Below are positions 11,395 through 23,478 of a stretch of DNA of 64,000 nt, piece after piece. Source of the DNA: Holothuria scabra (Eukaryota; Echinodermata; Holothuroidea; Aspidochirotida; Holothuriidae); contig CM074187.1 of the NCBI GenBank assembly GCA_037179385.1, positions 45,914,879 through 45,978,878 of the forward strand, written 5' to 3'. The notes below the pieces were generated by a model. That model worked only from the letters and a program-made list of their open reading frames with translations. It was not told where the DNA came from and searched no databases. How positions within the stretch are numbered: the stretch's first letter is position 1; each line of letters opens with the position of its first letter. Both the position numbers and the translations under genes were made by a program.

Positions 11395-11402
11395 ATAACG
11401 CC

Positions 11403-12740
11403 ATCAAAATCAAATGCCGGTGCAGTTTGTAATAAACGCAAATGTTACTGCTGTTTGACCCCTCTCCTTGACCTGCAAGTGTGTCGGTGACCCTCCCCAC
11501 TCGCATTAACGTCACACAAAATATAAGCCCCAAAAGGCAATTAGACCGTCTTTTGAAAATCGAGTGTATGGTTGCGCAGTGTTAAAGCTGCTCATTGAAT
11601 TGGTTCATAAAATTTAACTAATTTTTCAAATCTGTTAAAACTTTCTTCACATATCAACCACAAATTATCGAACTTAGACAACCCACATATTCTACATAAA
11701 AATAACTGATTTATGAAGGAGTACTTGCAGGTTTAATTTTGTTTTCAAGAGTTCGTGACCAGACACTTCCGTTGCAAGTCAGGACACCACAAAATTTTGT
11801 CTTTTTCGTAACTATTGGATATGAAACTTGAATTAGATGCTAACTATTGCATTGTCATGTGATAGTGACCCTTCAACACTCTTTAAGTTATTAAATTCAA
11901 CCCCATAAGTCCCTTTAATTAATGGATCTTTAGTACTGTGTGCATTTCGTAAATTGGTCTTGAAACTGCCTGCTCATTACAATCACAAATAGGACTACTA
12001 AAGCAAACTCTCACCAGTGTTAAAATTCAGGGGACTGGGCGGTTGTAACCAGTGGCACACCCAGGATTTTGGACTAGAAGGGGCTGAAAATTGTGGTAAA
12101 CTACCTAAGCTGAGCGACACCATCAAGTTGACACAGAGCATGACAAAACTCTGGAATAAATGTAATCGATGGAAACACTCCTTTCGTAGGTAGGAAAGTA
12201 ATTTCCTTGAAGTGGTATTCGCAGAAAAGAAAGCCTTCTCCTTAATGTTTATGCCTGTGGAAATTTTTGTTGAACAAAAGTCTGATAAAACTTGAATATT
12301 TTCTAATTCTTACTTGGTTATGTTCTGAAGTAAAAACAAATCGTCTTTTCCACCTTATCCTTAGCACAACTAGTACTGATAAAAAGTGTATAGCCTATGT
12401 ACTTTTTCATCAAATAAAAAACAGCAATCGTTCGGTGGGTCTCAAGCCTGTTGGGCCCCCTTGGGTACCACACTGTTTGTGACCCATGTGTTTGGTTTGA
12501 TATTTTATTTTCCAAATTATGAACTGTACTGTATGTTAGACAGAACAGCCAAAAGTTAACTTTAAGTAGCTAGATCAAAAAGCGGAGAACTGGGTTTTTG
12601 ATAGGGTTCAGTGTTTACAACCCCCATTTGTGTCAAAAGTGGGGCGGGTATAAAGTACGGAGTGATAACCCCACCCCCTGTTTCTCCGAATGCGGGACTG
12701 AAGTCTTGTAAGTACTTTTCATTTTGTTGGTTTTGATGAA
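11403..12740. other. Unassigned sequence with a possible lone hAT-type end
   Basis: At about 12050 CAGTGGCACACCCAGG resembles the left end of hAT-type elements, but I find no matching right end. The rest shows no gene or repeat that I recognise. Confidence 0.3.
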
Positions 12741-12744
12741 AAAG

Positions 12745-14190
12745 AAACCTATGCGGTCATGATTGCTTCTGTGTGTATGTGTCCGTGTATGTGTGTGAGT
12801 GTGCTTGTGACACTAAGATTGTGCATGCGATATCTCAAGGAGGGAAACTTCCATGAAGCTTGAACTTGATGTGTGGGTAGCCCACATGGAGAAAAAAGCC
12901 CTATTGTTTTTTTGTGGAGGTCAAAGGTCATTAGAGGTCACCGGAGGTCAAAACTGAAATTGTGCACGCGATATCACAAAAAGGGAAATGTCTTTGAAGC
13001 TCAAACTTTAGTGCGTGGGTCCCAAATATAGCGGAGAAGAACCCTATTGTTTTTGTGGAGGTCAAAGGTCATCTGGGGTTACCAGGGGTTAAAGACTGAA
13101 AACATTGTGCACGTGTGGGTACCCATATAGGGAGGAAAAACCCTATTGTTTTTTGCTGGGGTCAAAGGCCATCTGGGGTCACCAGAGGTCAAAGTCTGAA
13201 AATCTCTTTAACGCGATATCTCAGGAAAGGAAACTTGAATAGATTTCATATTTGTGGATGCATTATGGTCAGAATATGGTTCGTATTGTGTTTTGTGGAG
13301 GTTAAAGGTCATCTGGGATCACCAGGGGGTAAAAGCCTGAAAATCTTGTTAATGTGATGTTTCAGAGGTTAACGTGATATTTTAGAAGAGGGAAATTTGG
13401 ATACATTTCATATTTGGTATGTGGATGCGTTATGGTAAGAAGATGGTCCCTATTGTTTTGGGTGGAGGTCAAAGGTCATCTTGGATCACCAGGGGTCAAA
13501 GTCTGAAAACCTTGATATTTCAAGGTAGGAAAATTAGATAGATTTCATATTTAGTATTTGGATGCGTTATGTCAGAAGATGTTCCCCGGCTCTTGTGTTT
13601 GGTGGATGTCAAAGGTCATCTTAAGTCACCAGGGGCCAAAGTCTTAAAATCTCGTTCACGCGATATTTCAAGATAGGAAACTTGTATAGGTTTCTTTATT
13701 TGTGATGAGGATGCGTTATGCTCAGAAGATGGTCCCTATTATGTTTTGTGGAGGTCAAATACTATCCCATCCCATCCCATCCCATCCCATCCCATCCCAT
13801 CCCATCCCATCCCATCCCATCCCATCCCATTCCATCCCATCCCATCCCATCCCATCCCATCCATCCATCCACCCACCCACCCACCCACACACCCATCCAT
13901 CCACCCATCCATCCATCCATCCATCCATCCATCCATCCATCCATCCATCCATCCATCCATCCATCCATCCATCCATCCATCCATCATTCCATCCATGTCT
14001 TTAATGGAGGTCAAATGTCATGTGGGTCACTGGAGGTCAAAATGTGAATGGAAACATTGTTAAGAGGTAACACATCCCAAGGTGGGTAACTTCAATCGAT
14101 TTAACATGTGGTATGTGCATGCACGTTATGGCGAGAAGTTGGTCCCTATTTTTATTGATGGAAGTCATATGTCATTTTGGATTTATTTTT
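12745..14190 (+). repeat. Minisatellite of ~140-bp units with AGGTCA direct repeats
   Basis: About nine diverged units. Each has, in order: a CGATATCTCA-like block, GGAAACTT, GAT(G)CGTTATGG, a CCCTATTGTTTT block, then GTGGAGGTCAAAGGTCA, a GGGTCACCAGGGGTCAAA block and CTGAAAA. The 13-mer AGGTCAAAGGTCA is exact at 12918, 13059 and 13466, and one or two changes away at 13159, 13299, 13606 and 14008. Spacing is 100-167 bp, mostly about 140. The array is split at about 13761-13997 by a microsatellite. A diverged relative lies at 58140-58400. Confidence 0.85.
13764..13997 (+). repeat. (CCCAT)n then (CCAT)n/(CCCA)n microsatellite
   Basis: About 20 CCCAT units with one variant, followed by about 135 bp of CCAT/CCCA/CACA repeats. 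It starts directly after the AGGTCAAAT of one minisatellite unit and ends just before the next. The open frames on both strands here (HPIPS, GWDGM and similar) are artefacts of the repeat. Confidence 0.95.
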
Positions 14191-14199
14191 TTCAGCATG

Positions 14200-15190
14200 C
14201 TAGTTTTGTATAAAATTTGAGTTATGGTACATGATGTCATTATTTGATATGGAACATTTATGTATCACCGAAACCTCAATGCATTTTTCTGGTTTTACAA
14301 ATTATGACCTGTACTATATCTTGGAACAGCCAGAAGTGACCTTTTCATACAGCTCACTCAAAAAGCCGGAAGGTCGAGTCCACCCGTGAATAGAAACCTT
14401 GTTTTGATCCCTAAACGTGACATGGTTATATATTAGGGCGACATTTCAATGCGCCTTTTTGTTCGGTCTGCATTAAATATTAAGAAGAAACATAAGCATC
14501 TTTTGCCGGGATAACTTCTATTTGCCTCATGTTAGATTCATTCATATAAATTTATCATCGACAACTTTAACGTATACTTGGCGCCTTTAAGGTTTAAATT
14601 GATCGTAATGTTACTGACAGCGAAAATTCCAATGGAGATACTCAATATTTGATTCAGAGTAATGTTGTTTGCTGTAAATGTTCAAATATAGTGCTCTCTT
14701 AGACTTACAACAATCAGAAGTACGTGTGAAATTCCATGAATCAACGGAAGGCGCAAGGCGTTCACAACGAGAAAGAGGTCACTTTACTAATATACGTTGC
14801 CGACCATCTGGCCTACATTTTGGTTCATACTGCACGGTCGATGGGTGGTACTAAATTATTGAACAATTCAAAATCCAAGGTCTTCTCGATTAAGAATGTC
14901 AATATTAGCCACACGAATAATTTACAGTTCATGAAAATACTTGTTTTTCTATAGGAACAGGTAAGCTTATTCATAGCCGTCTATGCAAGGATACCTATTT
15001 CAGATCCACATGCTGTAGTTGGCGCTGTTATATCACAAACCTGTCAACCTGTCTGACTTCAGGGTAGAGAGATTTTCATTTTTCGGATTAAAAAAATAGG
15101 GACGTTAGTAGGATATAAACCGGAATGTCGATAATTTTCAACTTAAGTAACACAAACAGGCCTAGGCCAGCTACCGGCACTTAAAATAGG
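14200..15190. other. Unassigned sequence
   Basis: No supported exon, repeat pair or inverted repeat seen. A short open frame ending near 14955 lacks an acceptor or motif. Confidence 0.3.
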
Positions 15191-15194
15191 TCCA

Positions 15195-15885
15195 GTCAGA
15201 CTTCTTGTTTGCCAGATTACGTCACTACATTGCGCATGGACATAATTTCGATCAGGTTGCTCTAAATTTTTAGGCTAATAAGCCTACTAAGGTTTGTTAA
15301 CCAGAGTCACGGTCAGATAATGCTATGTATGCTGTGTGTTGCTACGTATGTTGTTATACGTGTTAAGCGTATTAGAAATGCTTGAAGCACCCTATACAGA
15401 GTATATATTGCCGAAAAGGTGTACGTTTAGTGCTGTACTTTAGTACCGTGCTCGGTTAAATGTAAGTAAACCGCTAAAATGTGTTCATTTATGGCCCATT
15501 TCTCAAATAAGCCTATTAACTGCTGGCAATTTTCAGAATGTCTCAAATAAAAGTAAAAACTAGATAGCCGTGGGAACAGCACATGAAACCGAGAGGCCGG
15601 GAGATCTGGACAAAAACCGTGATTCTCCCAAACCGGGAAAGTTGGTCTGAAATTAAGGTCTTCCCTACACCAAGTTGAGGCGTTCAACTCCAGAGACTTA
15701 ACCAAATCCAAACTGGTGTCGGCAATGTCATGTACCTGCCATGATCTGAATTAATATGTTGGTATGTGTAGCTCACTGCGGGTTGCTCTAAATTTTACGC
15801 GAATGACTCATTCGCGTAAAAATTAGAACAACCTGATCGGAATTATGTCCCTGTAGTAACGTAATTTGGCAAATATGACGTCTAA
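15195..15885. mobile_element. Foldback element with ~75-bp inverted arms
   Basis: The left arm (about 15205-15275) and right arm (about 15806-15880) are inverted copies. Shared blocks: GATTACGTCACTACA versus AATTACGTTACTACA, GGACATAATT, GATCAGGTTG and TCTAAATTTTTA. About 530 bp lie between. Just inside the right arm a second hairpin (15782-15834) has arms carrying TTTTACGCGAATGA and its complement. Non-coding. Confidence 0.6.
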
Positions 15886-16370
15886 CTCTTTTTTAACTTG
15901 AACTCAATGGTTCTAATATCTGACACAACTGAACCAGGGTTACATCATCATCTCTCATAGCCTAGAAAAATAGTTCCTGCGTTTTATTTGCTGATAAAAG
16001 GGATGCAGACGGGTTTATATTACCTAGGGACGGGTATTTATGCAGGGGAGGGGGGGGGGGGTTTAGCCCGAAGCTCTTTTATTCAAACATCACCATTATG
16101 ACTCCTTTTGGAGTAAGCATTGCACAAATTTCTGAGACTCCCTCTAAAAATGGTTTCGTTTTAAATAGGAGAGAGGGTTGCGGCTCACTCAAGTTGGCCG
16201 TGATTTCATAGGCTATTAAAACTGACAGCTTTATTCAGTTTTACGCCCATATAAATATGATGATTTGTAACTTTGTAATTAGAGGAAGACGAGTAGAAGA
16301 CTAGTTTTGTCTGTAAGCATTTATGTTGTGCCCTTCGTCGGTACGGAAAGTACGTTATGCCCACGTTTAA

Positions 16371-16672
16371 AGGGCCAATCCTCTCGCCCCAAATACAATT
16401 CTTGTCGGGATTAACAGAAATTTTCAGTTCACTCAGCTCTTTGAATGACGTCTAACTTAAAAAAAAAAAATGCAGAGTACCAAAGCTTATATTACACAGC
16501 ATGAACTGTAGTGGGAGTGTTTCGTTTATACACTTTGAGCTGTTCTGTACTCACCCTGAAACAATAAACTGAGATTGGTGTCTGGATGAGGATGAACTTC
16601 AGACAATTGTGGGAGGGGCTTAAGTAAGAAGGTAAGGAGAATTGGCTCATTTTGGGGTGAGAGAATTGGACT
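16371..16672. mobile_element. TTAA-type MITE family B, copy 3 (intact, empty site)
   Basis: The best-preserved copy. It begins AGGGCCAATCCTCTCGCCCC and ends with GGGGTGAGAGAATTGGACT, with TTAA on each side (16367-16370 and 16673-16676). Its internal GGGAGGGGCTTAAGTAAG block holds an uninterrupted TTAA at 16620-16623, exactly where the copy at 40.2 kb carries a family C insertion. Confidence 0.8.
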
Positions 16673-16679
16673 TTAAAGC

Positions 16680-19185
16680 CCCGAAAAAGCTCTTGTTCGC
16701 TCTCCCTGCAACCAGTCTGGGTTGTGAGGTACTAAATATACCGATTAATAGCAAAAGTCGTGACCTCACACTAAGCGATATTTCTTCTTTCCCGTCTCCA
16801 ACTTTCCGTTCTGTTCTCTTGCATTGGCTGGGGAATGAGTCTATTGGATACTCACGGGTCAGTGAAAAGGCAATGAAAAGTTCAAGGAGGACGTGTATGA
16901 GACGGAGCAGAAAGTTACTCAAATAAAAGCTCGCTGGTGGCAATAACTCGGCTCCCGTTATTTGCGTTCCGGCTTGAGGGTGGAGTGTGCTATTTTTTTG
17001 AGTGATTTTGTTCGAGTTGCAAGCTATATTTTTCTGAGTGGTGATTGTGAAGTTCTAGCCGCCCATGCCGAGGGAAAAAACCCGAAATTGACCGTCGAAA
17101 TTGAAGCATAGGCTATATCAACTTGTTGTATTGTATCCCGTATTACATCCGATGATATATTAATATCGAATTAACGGCTGATGAAACGTCCATATATAGA
17201 AGATCCCGGCCAACTTGGGTAAAGGAAATTAAAGAAACTTCAAATTTTGTAAGACCTCAAAAAGGGTCTATGGGGGGGGGGGGGGGGATAACAGCCGGGC
17301 CTGACAGTGCCTCCTTTCAACACACCCTAACACATACTTTCATTGTTTTAGTTTCCTACAAATTCAGCACAGCATGCATCAGATTGAGCCCAATTTAAAC
17401 AGAAGATTAGTATAGTTCGGGACGTTTTTCAAAATAATCCCCCATATACATGGGTTAGTCCGTTCCATTTACGTGTAGTGTGGTCGTTCTACTCTTTGTC
17501 AGATTTCCCCTTAGTAACGGTTCACCTCATTTCCCTCAACTGGTAACGACAAAATTTCAAAAATAACCAACTTATAACCTCAAAAGTGATAACTCGAAAC
17601 TCGAAAAATGATTACTCGAAATTAAAAGAGTAATAAACTTCAGCAGAATTTCTAGCTATTCAGTAGCGCGTTTAAGAGCTGATCATTTAACCAGGGACCG
17701 AACGAATTGAAAGGTAGGTATTCACAAGCTATTGTTATCTTTGAAAAGAGAAGATTCCGGTGGTTCCTTTGCGTTCACTGCTATATAGTCGTGCAACAGT
17801 GCAGTAACTGACAGACTGAACGCAGAAACCATCATGGAGCAATTATACTGTGATCTTCGGTCTAGCTTAGTTTGTAAGGGTGTGTTGATGTTCGGCTTTT
17901 TGGTTGGACCCCTCCCATGTGGAGTGGTCCTTTCGCCTTTCTGGCCGTGTCCGTTTTGGCACGTATAAAGCATTACACTGTGATGGTTGATTGCCAAGTG
18001 CAACGTCAGAAACAACATTTCTTTGTGACATTTCCGGTCTTTGTTTGGATTTGTGTTCACCTCGTGTCCGTTTCCAAGCAGGCAGTCCCTGCCCTTCGCA
18101 CCTTGGGTCTTCACTGAAGAGTGGTTTAGAAACATTCGAAAACGGAGACCTTCGGGAATCAGCCTGGTAGGTCAGACAGGGAATTGGGTTTGAATGTGTC
18201 TTTTCCCTGTTGATTTAAACCGAAGGAACTTTAGGAGGAAGGTCCAATATTTCACGAAAATTTTATAACAACGTGGTTTTGGAGATGAAAGACGGAGGAA
18301 TGGAAAAACAAAAGGCGGCGAGAAGAGAACTACGGAATAGAGAGCTGGTGCACGGAAACGAGAAAGCGCTCCACATTGGACGTGGTTCCAACTGGAGCAC
18401 GTATGACCTTTTGCGGGGCCAGGGCCAATTGCCCTTGTAGGACGGCCTCCGGAAGCTCTGTGACATTTAACAAGTTGAAGACTTTTGGTGTATTGGCCCA
18501 ACTATAAGTGACATTGAACATGTAAGTAAAACACAAGAACCCAAATTTGACGTTTTTGATTGTACAATAGTCGTTTTGATTCTCATTAAATTGAAATAGC
18601 TTTGGGGTACAATCTGACTCATGACTGCAGTAACACAGGTAAATGCAAAGTTTTTTGGTTCCTTCCAACCATCTCTAAACACTCAAAATGAACTTCGTAG
18701 TCAGTATTGAATGCAGAATTTGAATTTAAGTGGGCGATGAAAATTGTGCAAGTACTATCCAAGCGGGCGCAATCATCAGTTGGCCTAAAACACCACTCAG
18801 ATCGTGACATCTCCTACAGTCCTACAGTCCTTGCAACTTAGACTGACCCCGACTGACTATTATTAAGTCACTTTTGAAGCTCTTATGTATATTTTGGCCC
18901 TCAAAGAAGAACCGTTATATGCTAGACAGCCATGGGACATGGGATAGCAGAAATTTCAAAAGTTGCTATTACATCCGTTGACATAATCCCGGGTCCAAAG
19001 TCGACTGGATGTTTCTCTTTTCCTACAAATTTCATGTGGACACGTTGGGCATATCGCAGTTGTTCAAAGTTTTCAACCCGCGGTCACATAATGAATTCGG
19101 ATACAGATTCCGATCAGAATTTTGTGTATTTTGTTAAAATCTTTGCCATCTTTAGTCGGAAATAAACAAAAATTGTCAACCAGTG
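16680..19185. other. Unassigned sequence with short overlapping open frames
   Basis: Includes open frames of 94-137 codons on both strands around 16640-16940 and 17720-18135. None has flanking splice sites that make sense, a recognisable domain or clear codon bias, and they overlap antisense to one another. A G-run of about 17 lies at 17271-17287. Confidence 0.3.
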
Positions 19186-19189
19186 TATA

Positions 19190-19500
19190 AATATTGGATT
19201 TGCATCAGTGGTCTATTAACATTCAATGTTTCCCTACTTTTTTCTGGACATCACACCGACAGTCAGCTTATATCGGACACGCGCAGTACGATAAAAGTTG
19301 TCTATTGATGTGACGTCACGAAATAATATACATTTAATTTTTGTATATCTGCAATACAAATGATATATTTAAACAAGATGATAAATTCTGGTTTTCTCTG
19401 ACCAGAAATGGAGAAGAGTCTAACAAAAACTCACAAAAATCTGTCCGAAATCCGAATTCTAGTGTAATCTTCGCTTTTGAGAATTGGTCAAAGGAAGCTT
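19190..19500 (+). repeat. Dispersed repeat A, copy 2
   Basis: Same orientation as 2650-2960, with the same order of conserved blocks. More diverged at its edges. Confidence 0.6.
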
Positions 19501-19680
19501 GATTCCAAGTGTAAAAGTATTGTTGATTACTTCAAATTTTCTCGCCATTCATCAGCCAACAGTACGCTAGCATCTTCCCTTTATTCCTCGTTTAGTTTAA
19601 AGGGCAGGTAGCATCGATTATGGGATAGAGGTTTGATATCCGTCTCTCCTTTAAAAAAGAATTATACCACCCGACCCTCC

Positions 19681-19735
19681 CAAAAAAAAAAATAAATAAA
19701 TAAATAAAATACAATAAAATACATAAAAATAACGC
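19681..19735. repeat. A-rich simple repeat (AAAT)n
   Basis: An A-run followed by AAAT/AATAAA-type repeats. It could be the tail of an old retroposon, but no body is recognised next to it. Confidence 0.7.
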
Positions 19736-20152
19736 ATAACGTTCCAGAATTTGTACCCTAGAATTCTAGAAATTAGTTGGGACAATTTTGGTTACTATGT
19801 TGAAAAGGATCTTAACAATTCATGTTTTTTCTGTGCTTTGACACAGAAACCAGTGCAAATTGCAAGTTTTCAGGTAGTCAGACAGGTGCATTTCATGTAT
19901 CCCGTAGGTCAAAATCAATGGTAACCTGTCGATCAAATAGAATGTAGGAAACCAATTGGAATGTCCATGCCAAGCAACAGATGTACATCTTTTTGGTACC
20001 AACTGCACGCCATTCCACGATATCTTCATTTTCTCGGTTCACAATACAGTAATATTCATTGAAGGTAAATTAAGCTCACTTGGTTGGGGCATCTTCTTTG
20101 CATTGTTCTCTTAATTTACGCTTCAAAGCCAAAAACGCTACAAAAATGTGGA

Positions 20153-20386
20153 ACTAGATTATAGACCTTGAGCACATGATGTCACAGAGCGAAAAGTACG
20201 CCCTTCTTTTTGGGGAAAAGCAAACCAACATAGAAAAATGCAGACAGCTGATTTATCAACCAGTGGAATACGCCAGTGTCTGCTACACGTGCTGGGCCAA
20301 TTCTTTTTCGAGTGACCACGTGTTCCATTGTTCTGCTCAAAGGATGACATCAGTATGACGTCAATGCACAAGGTCTATTATAAATG
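20153..20386. mobile_element. MITE family P, copy 1
   Basis: Inverted ends: ATTATAGACCTTG-GCA...TGATGTCA on the left and TGACGTCAATGCACAAGGTC then TATTATAAAT on the right. The left end and the complement of the right end agree over about 22 bp with a few changes. The body matches 50174-50405 (GATGTCACA, AAAAGTACGCC, ACAGCTGAT, ATGACGTCAATGCA). TTATA flanks suggest a short target duplication. Confidence 0.6.
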
Positions 20387-20820
20387 AGGTTTATTTCCTA
20401 TATAAGGTTCATGATTGTAGAAATGAAGCCGCATAGTATTAAAAATATATTGAGGCACGCCTTTCACTGAATAATAGGTTTGTGCCAAATTTACGGAGGG
20501 TATTATATTGAGTTCGCCAACTGGTAAGATATACAACATTCATGTTAAAGGGACAATCTTAGTTTGGTAGTTAATATTAACCTTTCGTTCCAACTTTTGT
20601 GACTGATTATTTACCAGAATCAACAGACATTAAAAGGGTCTTTCAAGTGAGCAGAAAAATTAATTCTGTGTTTATATCTGTTGAATAGGAGTTTTGTAAT
20701 TTTGTTCGGGTAACAAAATTCCATATAGATCTAAGACTGGACAGACCTATTTATACGTTAACCAACCATAACGTCAGACTGAAGTGAACGATCATTTTTG
20801 TTAGGTTAAAATCAATGTAT

Positions 20821-21365
20821 TCCGTTTCGTTTCGTTTCGTTTATTTTTTCAATTGAAATGCATGAAAATATTTACATAAAAAGAATTACAGATAAATAAA
20901 TGAAGGCGTATCAAAAGAAAAAAATGGAACCAGATGAAGCTAAAAGCTTTTCCAGTCTGGTCCAAACCATAGCTTTCGTTTCAAAAAAAAAAAAATAATA
21001 ATTACACAATACAACAAGCATCTATGTAAGCATATAGAAAGTGCATATATTAAACGTATAAGGAGTTTAAGACTCATAATAATAATACATACATACAAGA
21101 AGAAGATTAGGAAAGATATAAGGAAAAAAGATGTCTTTTAAAGTACTTCTTAAACAAATTAATATTAGGGGAATTTCGTAATTTAGTGTCAAGGGAATTC
21201 CAAAGGTGCACACCATGACTTCTCACTTGAGAGTGGGCAAACATTGTTCGAGTGAAAGGTTGTACCAGATTATCTCTTCCCCTTGTGGGAAGAGATAATT
21301 GTGTATGATTGTGATGCAGAATTAAAGTTATGTAGCCCTTGACAAAACAATGTCTAATTACCCCT
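20821..21365 (-). mobile_element. Non-LTR retroposon-like 3' end, minus strand
   Basis: Starts with (TTTCG)n, which in antisense is a (CGAAA)n tail, then A/T-rich 3' sequence. Around 21170-21350 a block contains GTGTCAAGGGAATTCCA and TCTTCCCCTTGTGGGAAGAG, an 11-bp-arm hairpin typical of structured 3' ends. No coding part remains. Class uncertain. Confidence 0.4.
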
Positions 21366-22468
21366 TTAATATTGAGACTGTTGGGCTTTTACACGTTGAG
21401 CACTAACTAAAGTTATTCAATATCAAACGTGATATGAATGTTACACTTACTAAGTGTTTTGTTTATTGCAAGGCGTTGTTGGTGTCGCTACTTTAAACGT
21501 TTATGTCAGACACACGTCGGCGTCGCAACTACGCAATGAGCTGCTTCTTCAATTAAATGTACTAATAAAATATTACTCGCCTAACGCGTAATGACACAAC
21601 TCAGATCCATTGTCAGGTGTCATCAGCGATACATCATACTAATTACTTGATGAATGACAGACACTTTTGATGAGATCGATTGTTAAGGAATCTTAAATTG
21701 TACTTAATAAATAATAACGCTTTAACATAAGCTTCCTTTAATGTTGGTTAAGTGGTTACAGAACATTTAAAGTTATACGCTAATGACAGCCAACAGCTTC
21801 GTCAAGAACAAAAACATCAATATATCATAAGCGGTAGGAAGTGTAGGCATATTATAGCAAAGTGATATAATATGATAGGCATTTGTCATTTGTGTCTTTG
21901 AAAATTCCAAATACATGTTTTTCGCTTTGTTATAACTTACTGGCGGAAGCTTGGAGACTTTGAAAACCGTTATTTGTCAGACGAGTCTAGTCTTCAAAAA
22001 CCATGCATTTGTCAGAATGCAAAGTTTTCTCTAGCAGACGACAATTATTTTCTGTATCACCCGATAAAAACGTCCACATGAATTTTCCAGGGATTACGCT
22101 AAACCTAATGACCAACACCGTTTTTATCAAACCCAACCGCTCTTAAAAAGTCGAGCCTCTTTCTTTAGATAACCCGATTGGGTAGTGAAAACCTTGTTTG
22201 ACGGATCAACAGATTTACTGGTAAGGCATGCGCATAAGACAGGGATTTAACGCGAAGTCCTGTATAAAATGAAGATTTTACATTAAGCAATTACTTCCAG
22301 GTTTTAACTATGATCTCAAATAAAATTGCAACATCATAAGTCCGACGTTTGTATGATGGCTGAATTACATTCTTTCGAAGCGATGTTTCAGTTTAGAAAA
22401 AATAAAACAAGCTTAGACATTTAACCAACTCCGGCAGTTGGCGAGCCAAGCAAACTGGACTTTACATG
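21366..22468. other. Unassigned sequence
   Basis: Nothing recognised on either strand. Confidence 0.3.
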
Positions 22469-22476
22469 GTACTGTG

Positions 22477-22661
22477 CATTCGCGTAGCCAGGATTGTGTC
22501 ATGGGGGGGGGTGTCATGGGGTGTGTGGGGCACGACATGAGGGAAAAGGCTAAGGGTTGAGAGAAAAAAACGCTATTTTATGTGTTTTTTGCATTGCAAG
22601 GTTGGGTCATGGGGGTTCTAACCCCCACACCCTCCCCCTTCCATCCGTGGCTACGCCACTG
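22477..22661. mobile_element. hAT-type MITE, 185 bp, family E copy 1
   Basis: Right end TGGCTACGCCACTG; left end CATTCGCGTAGCCA, the same inverted repeat with three changes. A perfect 8-bp duplication GTACTGTG flanks it (22469-22476 and 22662-22669). The body shares GGATTGTGTCATGG, CACGACATGAGGGAAAAG and AAGGTTGGGTCATGGGGG with the copy at 33733. Contains poly-G runs. Confidence 0.85.
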
Positions 22662-23309
22662 GTACTGTGAAAAGAACTACTGGATTGAATCATTGCAGCT
22701 TTGCAATCAATCGAAAATGAAAAGAGTTTATCGTGGTTCTTTTTAAAATACTCGGATGCCTCTTTGGGGTTTGATGTTTCACCAAGGATAATACCCATTA
22801 AATGTATTCAACTGCAAGCCTTTATTATGTATGCAGTCATTATTATGTATAGACATTTTCATAAGTTTGGATAAAATAAATTGTTCTTCCAAGTGACACT
22901 GTACTTTGCATATTGAAGCTTATTGTCAAAAACTTACCTAGAAGTACTTAAATCTACGTGAAAAAGCATCATTAGGAGTGGGAACTCTCTTATTCTTATG
23001 AGTCCTCCACGTTTAAAGGTTATAGTAATCCTAGACAACCTTCTTAACAAGTGAATCAGCATTTATTTTCCTAATCCTTTTTTTTTATCTTGACATAATA
23101 AGATGTGATTACTGTGCACATTACCAGTCATTTATCACAAGAACATTATCGTCATGCGTGCGGAGAAAACACTAGGTTGTACTAGCATTCTGCAAACGGG
23201 AAAAGGTGAAAAGGGTTGTGACCAAGAGATCTACCATCTTTGTGCAACCTAAGTAAAAGATGATAATAAGTATGAAAGTCCTAATAAGAAGTGATATATT
23301 AAGTAAAAA

Positions 23310-23458
23310 ACCTATTTCCAAATAGCAATTACAATGAATTGTGGGATAGAGTTTTGAGTGTACGCCAAATTTCACCACAGTAAAATGCCATTGACAAAAA
23401 ATGACAAACACCAAAACTCTATCCCACAATCCTTTGTAATTACTATTTGGAAATAGGT
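23310..23458. mobile_element. Foldback MITE with 47-bp inverted arms
   Basis: The left arm (23310-23356) and right arm (23412-23458) are inverted copies with about five mismatches. Both begin ACCTATTTCCAAATAG from the outside and end at GATAGAGTTTTG. The loop is 55 bp. Non-coding. No clear target duplication. Confidence 0.8.
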
Positions 23459-23478
23459 CTAAGAAAGCTCTCTTTTCA

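Noticed and set aside
12050..12066. Left end of another hAT element (CAGTGGCACACCCAGG)
   Set aside because: No complementary right end or 8-bp duplication found downstream.
13702..14063. Open frames rich in HPIPS, IHPS or GWDGM in five frames
   Set aside because: Translation of the CCCAT/CCAT microsatellite.
16642..16943. Overlapping 94- and 98-codon frames next to a MITE
   Set aside because: The plus frame starts inside the right end of the family B MITE and both strands are open; composition effect.
17722..18135. A 137-codon minus-strand gene
   Set aside because: No recognisable domain, an open antisense frame in the same place, and no splice or poly(A) context.
20544..20570. Left end of a TTAA MITE (TTAAAGGGACAATCTTAG)
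   Set aside because: No matching right end within the next kilobase.
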